NCBI RefSeq assembly: GCF_010093535.1
Contig: NW_022985230.1
Location: forward strand, 1 to 64,000
DNA from: Lindgomyces ingoldianus
Lineage: Eukaryota > Ascomycota > Dothideomycetes > Pleosporales > Lindgomycetaceae
Reading direction: 5' to 3'
DNA length: 64,000 bases
The notes beneath the pieces were generated by a model that saw nothing but the letters and a program-made list of their open reading frames with translations, was not told the origin of the DNA and made no database searches. Below are positions 55,607 to 64,000 of the stretch, in pieces. Position 1 is the stretch's first letter; each line of letters begins with the position of its first letter. Made by a program: the position numbers and the translations under genes.

Positions 55607-58600
55607 TATTGTGTGCGTTAATCCGTGCAATGTCTTGGCATTCGCGTCGCGTCTTTTCCGCCTCACTAAATCTATAAGAACTTTAACAAAGCGACAATTT
55701 GCCCCTATCTATGCCTAAATATCTGTTATTTTAGTTAGATCTTAAAGCTGTATGTACTTCTGAATTAAAAAATAATAAAGCTAAATTTTAAAGGTTTAAA
55801 ATAGCCCTTAGTAAATAATTTCTAGCTAAAAAGCTATAGCTAGAGCAGCCACGCGTTTAAGTACTAGTGCTACCTGTTAACTGTTAGCTAGAGCCCTTGC
55901 TGCAGCAGCCTCTAAAGCACCTTCTAGAGGTTAAAAAGCTAGTAGATTAAATAAGTAGATAAGGAGAAAAGTTACCTTTATAGATAAGCAGCGCGCTGCT
56001 GCTTTAATAGCTGCTATTAAGATACTATTATTACTACTATTAGTAGTAGAGCTAGAGTGTTAACTATTGCCTTAGCAGCAATTATCCCCACCTCCTAAAG
56101 AGCCTAACTATAAGATAGATATAAAGTATATTCTACACATAAATAGGAACTAGGTAGTTAACAACAGCAATAACTGCTAGCAGCTAGTCTTCTCTATGTT
56201 ATTTATAAAGAATAAAGTAGACTTAGTGCTTACTAATGCAGCTTTTATAATTAATAAGTAAAAAGTTACTTAGCTTAGTTACTTAGTAAGCTATTAAGCT
56301 AAGCACCCTAAATTTACCTAGGAGCACATTACCTTAGCTAACTTTAGTTTTATAGAGGGCGCTTACTTACTTAAAGTAGTTAATTACTATGTTAAGCGCT
56401 TTACTAAGAGGATTAATAGAGTAGATTTTAAAGTAAAGCTTTATATTAAAGTTAAAGCTTTATAGAGAGTATTTTTATGTAGGTAATTAGCTAACAAGCT
56501 ATTATTAGATCTAGATACTACACTAATAATACTAAGTAGCTATTATACCTAGTAGCTGCTGCGTAAAGCTAGAGCAGCAGAGTAAGTAAAGAAGATATCT
56601 AAAGTAATAGACTACTACTTAGCAATTGCGTGTACATAGGAGTGCTAGATAGAGCTTTATAATAACTATAAAAAGTAGTGCTATATCTACCTAGACTAAT
56701 CTTACTATGCTATTAAACTAGTTAACTTTAAAGCGTAAAGAAGGTTTATAGTTATAAAAGAGTCTTCTATTATAGTACTTAGTTATAAAATTATTAGGGC
56801 GCTGTAGTAAAAAAGTAACAAGCTTTAAGTAAACCCTTACACGCAGAAAGATAAGAAAAAAAGGCTAGACTTATTATTATTAAATAAGCTGTTGTTTAAA
56901 AAGCTAGTAAAGTAAATAAGCTAGTAGTAGTTACTTAACTAAATAGTAAAGATAAGTAATAAAAAAGCTGCTTAAGTAAAGTAATAAAAGTTTTAATTGC
57001 TCTATCTCTAACAGCTTTAAGCGTAGGCTAGTATCCCTTCTATAGAAGCTGCTCTACTCTCTTACTACTAGCAGCTATATGCTTTACTAGTTATTACCTT
57101 AACAGCGCCTTAATTTTTAGGTTGTTCTTTAAGTCCTATAATAAAAAGTAGTAAACAGGATACTTAGAAGATAGTAAAAGACTTCTTTAAGTAGTTAGTT
57201 AAGTAATAGCTAGAGAATAAAAAGAATCTTTACTTTTACATGTAAGAGGTAGTAACTAAGGAGCTATAGACTATAAAAGATCTCTGTAAGATAAGCAGAG
57301 TTAAAGGTGACCTGTATACTATTGCTGTTACTTAGTTTAGGCTTAAAAATAAGCTTATTTGCTATCTCTATAAAGATCTCTGTTAGTTTAAGCTAATATA
57401 TTATATAGCTAGCAGCCTACTTAAGATAGGTAGTAGTAAGTAAGGTAGAACTAGTAGTAGAAACAATATAGCTAAATAATCTATTTAAATTTAAACTCTC
57501 TTACTCTTTTAAGCTCTCTTAGCTCTCTTCTTACGCGCTCTAGCTCCTCCTGCTTAATATATAGCCCTTCTGCTATGTACTTAAAGTGCTTTTAAGTAAA
57601 ATAGTTACATTTACTTTCTTAAATAGCTGCCTTTAAAAAGGCACTAAAGTTACTACTAAAACGCTTTTAAATGTATAGATAGTTTTTTTTAATCTATGCC
57701 TTAAGCACTGTAAAGGTAAGCTTTATTAAATTATAGTTAGGCAAGTATAGAAGTAGATACCTTACTAAATACCTGCTAGCCTTAATAATCTATATTACTT
57801 TATTATTTATATAAATTAAGACATTATCTAGAATAATTACTAGGTGCTTCTTACTGTACATAACCTAAAGTATAGAGATTAGACTTTCTTTAATTTACTT
57901 AAAAAACTACTTTTAATTAAAGTAGCCTTCCTTTACAGCTGTATAAAAAAGATAGCTGTTAATTATATACATAAAAAGAATTAACTAAGTACTACTTTAA
58001 GTAATATCCTAGGTATACTAAAAGACGTGGCTAACTAGGCTATACACATAGTGCTGCTAGCTAGTCTTCTTATTAAAGATTAACTTATTAAAAAACACTA
58101 GATCCTCTGCTATAAAGCGTTTTATTAAGTTATAATATAAGTTATAAAGTTTCTTATTTTAATTAATAAAAAATGCTTAAAGCGTTTAGTAACTTTATCT
58201 ATATTAAAAAAGAAACTAAGATATGTTTAAGTAATTAATTTAAATGCCTTTTTTTACTTATAACTAGAGTGTAATCTTGTCCTAGTACATCTACCTAAAG
58301 TAGATAAGCTTACTAAAAAGAGCATTTATGTCTTTCTTACTAATTGCTAGTAGATAACTAAGCCTGCCTTAGATAAGTGCTCTTACGCTGCTGTGCGTCT
58401 TTAGATTATCTATTACATTATATACTATGTAGTTACTGCACCCCTTTTAATTAGCAATTGCCTACAGCCTCTATCTAAGTAGTAAAAAATAACATATATT
58501 AATACGCATATAATTAGATAGGCTACAGGCGCTTACAGTAAGCGCTAGGGGTTGCTGAGTAAGTGGTGGGCAACAAGAGACTCTATAAGCTTAAAACATA

Positions 58601-58808
58601 GCTAGAAAGCTATTTTAAACATTAAAACCTAGCCTTATTATTTCCTAAATAGGAAGTACGTACAGCGCCTAAATGTTCACTAAAATTAAGAGATGTTAGG
58701 TAGTTGTAGGGTTTTATAGGCAAAATTTCAAGTTCTTATACAAATTTAGTGGCGGAAAGCAAAGTTTAAGGTGTTGCCAAGACATTGCACGGATTAACGC
58801 ACACAATA
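55607..58808 (-). mobile_element. Tc1/IS630-like element, 3.2 kb, with GATC duplication
   Basis: Perfect TIRs of about 34 bp begin TATTGTGTGCGTTAATCCGT. The target in LTR-C (GCCGATCCGAG in the intact copy) is duplicated as GATC on both sides (55603-55606 and 58809-58812). On the minus strand near 57690-57860 a DDE_3-type transposase core is readable: VIILDNVLIYINNK then LLLYLPNYNLIKLTFTVLKA, corresponding to the family LDNxxxH and LPxYSPxxNPIE motifs. The plus-strand half (about 55700-57450) holds a second, unidentified coding-like block. The whole is RIPed. The superfamily normally duplicates TA, so the 4-bp duplication is unusual; the element could also be read as TA plus flanking symmetry. 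Confidence 0.7.
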
Positions 58809-58856
58809 GATCCGAGTCCCTCGCGCACTTGCCCTATGCGCGACCAGCTTGCAACA

Positions 58857-58976
58857 TGCTGCAGTTTGCTGCAAATTGCTGCAAAATGCTGCAAAATGCT
58901 GCAAAATGCTGTAAAATGCTGCAACATGCTGCAAAATGCTGCAATTTGCTGCAACAAGCAGCAATTTGCAGCAACA
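58857..58976 (+). repeat. 10-bp minisatellite, 12 units (copia 5' LTR)
   Basis: Twelve units of the TGCTGCAANN type in the right-hand part of the split 5' LTR. One unit is changed to TGCTGTAAAA and one to AGCAGCAATT. Confidence 0.9.
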
Positions 58977-59650
58977 TACTGTTCGAGCTTATTGCTCGTA
59001 CTATGTAGCAGCTTTCGTCAAGCGTTCCTCCTGTCTTGACAGTAGGTGCGCATATCTGACACCTTGCTCCGGTGAAATGGTATTTTCAGGAGCACTACGG
59101 CCTATGTTGTTGTCAGGGAAAGAAGGGGAAGAACTCAGCTGGATCGGGTGTACAGTCCGTCGAGCAGAATGTGGGCGAGGCGGAGGTAGAGAAAGGCAGG
59201 TTGTGGTTTGGCCCAGCGGCTGTATGGGGAGCTGGCAAACCTGATCTGAAAGGATAGGAAAGGAGGTATATATAGTGCAAGATATACAAGGTAGCAATGT
59301 CCTCTTTGTAAAAGTTTTAATGCCTCTTAGTCTATTAAGTGGGTAAAGACTAAATGGTAATCACGACCTTCTAACTATGGTTGTGATCAAGACTATATAC
59401 ATGGGGTTTGCATGCTCTGCATGCTTGCGCGCTTGTTCCTGCATAGCCTGCATAGCCTGCAAGCCTGCATAGCTTGCTAGCTTATTAGATGATGCATTCT
59501 GCTAGGCTTTTGTCTAAAAGCCAGAGCTATTCCTTATCTGTCCTGTCACGTGATTCGTTTAACGCGGGGCTAAGCGTCTTCCATCCGACGTCGTTCAGGC
59601 TGTGTGGGACAGCTAATTGGGTCATTACAGTCTGTCTGTTGGCTGTAACA

Positions 59651-61916
59651 CGCAGGCTTCCCTCCTAGTCGGCGTTCTTGCTGTTACGTTCTTCCTGTTG
59701 CGAGCGTTAGGTTTTCTTTTTAGCTAGTGCGTGCCCTTCCTTAAAGCCTAGCTTAATGTCTAACTTTCTTAACTATGCCTTGTTAGGCCTCTTGCTCCTC
59801 TGCCATTCTTTGTCGCCTTCGCACTGTTGCCTGTCTTAATCCTCTTTGCTGTACAAAGATGCGTCCTTATAGTGCTTATTATTTAAGCAGATCCTCTTGC
59901 GTGATGTCCTTATTATTAGACAAGTGTGTAGAGTGTGTGCAGAAGGGTGGTCGCTGCAACGCTTTTGTGTCTAACGCGGCCTAGGACTGTTAAGAGCAGG
60001 AGCGTGAAAAGCTAGTAGCTGAATTAGAGGCAGTCTAGGAGGATAAGATGCGCAAAAAGGAAGAGTTGCTAAGGCGTTTTTAGTTAATTATTTCTTGCTA
60101 AAAGAGGGCTTGTAAGCAGTTAAAGGTGTTAGAGGATTAAAGGGTGAAGTATCTAGAAGGAGACCTCTTATCCCTAGATAAGCTTAAAGCACTTAGGGCA
60201 AAAGCAGCGGGTCTTCCTCCTCCTTAACCCATGTTAAAGGGTCGTAGACTGTTTGCATTGGTGACACTCGGATGCGTCGTCACCATAGTCGCACGATAGT
60301 CGGATGTGTCGTCACACGATGATCATGCGTCGGCACCATAGTCGTATGCATCTCAGCACAGTCTCTTGCCACGACTCACCCACTCATTTCGCATGTATAT
60401 AGACTCCTACAAAGGACTCCTCTAGGAAGAAAATACAATGCAGTTCCTCATGTCTTTGGTGCCTCACATAGCTTCACATAGACTTTCCACATCGCAGCTA
60501 GCTGATGCTGCTGCAGTTTTAACTAATAGCAATGCTTTCTAGACTAGGGAGCTTTCTCTAGGGTGGTTTTACTTAGAAGGGACTCTAAATATTTGTAAAG
60601 GGCCTAAGAGGCGTTTAACAGGCTCTTAATAAGTTTCTAAGTGTTTTTGCTAGTAGGCTATCTTTTCTATTTAACTAGGTACTTATTTCCTTAATAGTCT
60701 AGGATTTGTTTAACTTTATATTCTTTTTCTTCCTCCTTCTATCTTGTAGTTGCTAATAGAATAGTCTTAGGCGCAAGTTTAAGCTTAAAGACGTAGAACT
60801 AAGGGTGTATTTACATTTCCTTTAGTAGCTTAAGTTTGCAGATGCTAGGGCGCGTTTATATAACTCTGTAGAGTCCTATGCGTCTTTTAGCTAGCTTTTT
60901 AGAAGGTCTTAGTGTTTTAAGGTTCTTTGTTTCTAGGTACACATAGTTGTTAGGGTGTATTTCTAGTGCTAGTTACCTTTTCTAGTTTACTATTTTTTCT
61001 ATAGCTTTCTAAGCTAACTGCGCTTTTCTAGTTAATTTCTAATGTAGTTCTAGAAGTTTAGTTATTTAATTCACAGCTTCTAGAGGGTCTGTTAGCTGCA
61101 AGCCTTAAAGTTAGTACTGTAAGAAGTATCTAAAATTAGGTTTATACAGGGTTTCTTTAGTTATAGCTAATTCTGTGGTGTTAATAGTAAGTTGTGCTAT
61201 TAGCAGCTATTCTGCCTAATTGTTTTGCTTATATAACATATATTTACACAGGTTCTTTTCTACTTCTGCGTTTGCTCTTTCTGTCTGTCTGTCTGTTTAC
61301 AGGTGGTATACTGTAGAGAGCTTATAGTTAATTCCTAGGTGCCTAACTGCAGCTGCCTAGAATTTGCTTGTAAATAGTTTGTTACAGTTAGAGATAATAA
61401 TCTTAGGGCAACTATAAGTAGCTAAGACGTTCTTTTCTAATTTAAACATAAATTTTTTTAGCTGTAATGCTTTTTTCTAATAGCTATAAGTAAATAAATT
61501 TTATAGTTTTGTTAATAACTTGCGCGATTATGTTATAGAGTCTTTCTATACTAGGTTCTTATAATAGTAGTAACCTAGTAATAAAGTCTATAGTTATTAT
61601 AGTCTATAGTTAACTTAGTGCTGTGATTAGTTAAAGTAGTCTGTAAGGTTTGTGTCACTGTAGGTTGTTTTTGTTGCAGATGTTACATTCTTACAGAACT
61701 TTAGTACATAGGTGTTTTAATTAGGGCACCTCTTAGGGTATAGCTTTTTTAATCTTTTTTTATAATAATCTAATCCCTAGGTGTCTAAACATAGAGGCCT
61801 TATAATATTCTTTTATTAGGTTTTTCTATCCTTGTTTAACTATTATAAGGGAACATAGTAGTTCCTCTTAGTTTAGTCCTCTGTAGACTAGGCCTTTAGG
61901 GGTTTCTGTTACGGTC
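59651..61916 (-). pseudogene. Gypsy-F pol relic with integrase
   Basis: On the minus strand around 61130-61360 an integrase core is readable: LGINYKLSTVYHL, TDRQTERANAEVEKNL and AQLTINTTELAITKETL, matching the gypsy STAYHPQTDGQTER pattern. The stretch toward LTR-F is homologous to 255-1372. The solo LTR-B at 60250-60478 interrupts it, and LTR-D begins at 61917. Confidence 0.75.
60250..60478 (-). repeat. Solo LTR-B with target duplication
   Basis: 229 bp, minus strand TGTGAAGCTATGTGAGGCAC to CAATGCAAACA, with a perfect TAGAC duplication (60245-60249 and 60479-60483). It is unmutated. It includes tandem variants of GACGACGCATCCGACTAT, expanded relative to the 160 bp copy at 3744. It splits the gypsy-F relic. 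Confidence 0.88.
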
Positions 61917-62497
61917 TATGGTTGGACTAGTGTAACTCCACCCGCAGTACTCCATAGTCTAGTCGGGTTGGAACAGGGCTCGCTTATGAACCAGTTGGAG
62001 GACACAGAGGCAGCGCTGCTACCTGCGGTAATGGAGGAGTGTGTTGTCTAGTAGAAGAACAGGCCACAAATCTAACAAGTCTAAGAGAGCCCACAGAGCT
62101 CTCCTTAGCAGGCTTGTACAAACTTGCCCTACTTGTCTTAGCATCCTCTATACATGTATATAGTTCCTACTTTAAACAACCTTTAGAAGGTGTGTTTAAC
62201 ATTTAGTTTATTTCTTTACATAGACTAAGTAGCATTTAGCTTTCTAAAGAGCTGTAATACTAATTATATATCTTACACTATATATACCCCTAACCCTGTC
62301 TAACAGGACTGTTTAACCCTAGCCACTATACTGCTGCACACAGGGCAAACTACAATCTAGTCACTCTACCTCCCTCTACTAGCCTAATAGCCTTTACGTG
62401 GGACTGTACACCCTGCTGTTGGCCCCTGCTATCTGTTCTACCCTCTACCTATGAATATTATTAACCTAAGTGCTTCTATAAAGCAAGGATTATAACA
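61917..62497 (+). repeat. LTR-D, 5' LTR of gypsy-D copy 2
   Basis: 581 bp from TGTTACGGTC to GGATTATAACA, homologous to 41159-41749 and less mutated, with several CCA and TGG sites retained in its first 200 bp. Confidence 0.8.
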
Positions 62498-63760
62498 TTA
62501 AACACTACCCTCTCTAAAAAGTATAACTACACAACATAATTTAGATTCTAATAAAGCCTACGCAGCTTTATTAGGATTTACAGAAGTTCCTACTTAAAGT
62601 AAAGCTATCTTAGCAGAACAGATTAACATAATCTAAGACAACATAAAGAAACTTTAGTAAATTAGTAATAAAATAAATAAACTAGTAAACTTTTAAAAAG
62701 AAGTTAAAAACCTTTACTAGAAAGTAGCAGAATTTAACAACTATCTATTACTTACAAATCTCTAGCAAGCTACTAGCTCTGCGCACTAGATACACGCACT
62801 ACAGGTAGAGCTAGCTAAACTTTAGAATATCTTAACTAAGAGAATAAGCATTACAGCTAAGAAGACTTTAAGACTAGCCCCTTTAAAGCCTTTTAGAGAA
62901 TTGCTAAAGAACCTCTACTCTTTCTTTACTAGATGCTACCTTTACATGTAATATAATAAAGGGGCATTTTAAACTAATACAGAAATAATATCTTAGATAG
63001 AACTACACCTAAAAGGCCTTCTTATAATTTAGTTCTAGCTACACACAGATAATTAGATAGACTTTAGAGCTAATAGCATAACACTTACCTCTAAAACTAA
63101 AGAAGTATTTAGTAGTGTTAAAGCCTTTAAAAATGCCCTAACAGCTATTTATAAAACTATAGGTAAATAAAAAATTGTAGCTAATAAACTAGACACTCTT
63201 AAGCAAGGCAACAGCACAACCTAGAACTATGCAGCACACTTTAAAGAATAATTAGCTATTTGCAGATAGACAGACTAAAAAGCTCTCTGCTGTATGTTCT
63301 ATAATAGGCTAAGCAACATAATAAAAAATAAATTTATGTATAATAATAAACTAACTACTTTTAAAAGCTTTATTACATAAGTAATAACTTATAATAATTA
63401 CTATAAAAAGCGTAAAAGAGAAAAAAAGTAAAAAGGAACTTTTTAAAAACTAAAGTTTATTCCTAGAAAAAAAAAGTCCCCTTAGTATAACAAAAAACTA
63501 ATAGACCTTAGTTATGTAAAGTATATAAAATACTACAACAGTTTATAAATAATCTGTAAAAGCAAAGCTTGCTTAGAGCAATAGTTAGTACATTAAGGTA
63601 GGTTATTTAGGTTAAAGAATAGTTGTAGCATAATGCTTAGCAAATTAGTATTAGACAGGTAATAGACATATAATAACAATATTTAACTATAGCATGTAAC
63701 TAATTACAGCCTGTAACTAAGCGTAGCTAATACTAATCTCTAACACACTAATATAGCTAA
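62498..63760 (+). pseudogene. Gypsy-D gag relic, copy 2
   Basis: It aligns with 41750-42760 almost throughout, including AAGAGCCTTTTAGAGAATTG-type blocks, and then diverges after about 63530. No frame survives. Confidence 0.65.
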
Positions 63761-64000
63761 TGTAACAGCGCAGGCAAGACAATGGGTCCAAATGCGGTGG
63801 GAATCCACTCAGAGGCATATGGGAGTGCGTGGGGACTCTAAACCTAGGAATGCCATTAACACCTATAGGCCTTGTACAAAAGGATATTAGAAAACTACTA
63901 AGCTCGCTACAGGGGCGAGGTGCGACTAAATACATGAGGGAATAGGGGTAACTGCAGGGGACTGGGTCGAGTCATGGTCAGGGCCAATACAGGGACCCTT
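63761..64000 (-). repeat. LTR-A copy cut by the window edge
   Basis: Begins TGTAACAGCGCAGGCAAGAC and follows the reverse complement of the reference LTR-A for 240 bp to the end of the window. It is only lightly mutated. The ORF at 63717-63935 over it is chance. Confidence 0.8.

Larger units (their letters stand above)
48318..59061 (-). mobile_element. Ty1/copia element with three nested insertions (copia-C)
   Basis: Both LTRs are present: the 3' LTR 48318-48638, and the 5' LTR 55465-55606 continued at 58813-59061. A perfect CCTTG duplication flanks the whole (48313-48317 and 59062-59066). A polypurine tract lies at 48639-48650 on the minus strand. The minus-strand pol relic shows copia reverse transcriptase: FNLELKQYNITNTFIHT near 49960 and FVFFYVDNLIIVYKKGS near 49700 (YVDD motif mutated to YVDN). 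Gag begins near 55432. Removing pogo-4, the solo LTR-E and the Tc1-like element with their duplications leaves about 5.46 kb, a normal copia length. The interior is heavily RIPed. Confidence 0.87.
48304..59650 (-). repeat. LTR-F copy split by a copia insertion
   Basis: Read on the minus strand the LTR starts TGTTACAGCCAACAG at 59650 and ends GGATTGTAACA at 48304. Only 48304-48317 lies left of the copia element and 59062-59650 lies right of it. The pieces join across the CCTTG duplication. It is the 3' LTR of the gypsy-F relic at 59651-61916, with a purine-rich tract adjacent. The segment from 59062 to about 59640 is largely unmutated, so ORFs at 59001-59297 are chance. Confidence 0.8.

Noticed and set aside
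59001..59297. 98-codon minus-strand frame and overlapping plus-strand frames
   Set aside because: They fall within the conserved LTR-F sequence, which is noncoding.
1..64000. tRNA, rRNA, telomere or centromere satellite
   Set aside because: I saw no tRNA cloverleaf, rRNA or telomeric repeat; the AT-rich blocks are explained by mutated transposons.

Overview
This window looks like a filamentous ascomycete (Pezizomycotina) chromosome segment. The genes have short 45-66 bp GT-AG introns. The protein families are typical of moulds: a Zn2Cys6 regulator, an AA9 polysaccharide monooxygenase, a TRI12-like efflux pump, a HeLo-domain protein and an ACS-family permease. The repeats carry an extreme RIP-like mutation pattern. 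I cannot name the species.

Layout. Positions 1 to about 7.8 kb and 35.7 to 64 kb are AT-rich graveyards of mutated transposons: Ty3/gypsy and Ty1/copia elements, solo LTRs, four pogo/Fot1-like DNA transposons and one Tc1/IS630-like element. Between them, about 8-35 kb is a GC-normal gene island, itself invaded by one pogo element and one solo LTR. By splicing the reading frames I support eight intact genes. They are an orphan protein (+), a secreted endonuclease/exonuclease/phosphatase-fold protein (+), an ACS-type MFS permease (+), a protein kinase-ankyrin fusion (-), a HeLo-pseudokinase protein (+, divergent from the previous gene), a Zn2Cys6 transcription factor (+), an AA9 LPMO (+), a cytochrome P450 (-) and, divergent from it, a TRI12-like MFS pump (+); counting the orphan the total is nine.

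The most interesting biology is the divergent pair at 20.9-26.8 kb. A kinase with all catalytic motifs, fused to ankyrin repeats, shares a 402 bp promoter region with a protein joining an N-terminal HeLo (HET-S/MLKL-like) domain to a kinase fold that has lost its catalytic Asp and its DFG Asp. This resembles the animal RIPK (kinase) and MLKL (helical bundle plus pseudokinase) arrangement and may be a regulated cell-death or allorecognition module.

The repeats hold three further signals. First, mutation is confined to CpA preceded by a pyrimidine: CCA, TCA, TGG and TGA are absent across 600 consecutive bases while ACA, GCA, TGT and TGC persist. Second, all four pogo-like elements carry a pair of motifs spaced exactly 17 bp apart in their terminal repeats. 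Third, a fully resolvable Russian-doll stack at 46-60 kb, with target-site duplications at most levels, contains a copia element whose two LTRs differ by exactly seven copies of a 10-bp minisatellite.
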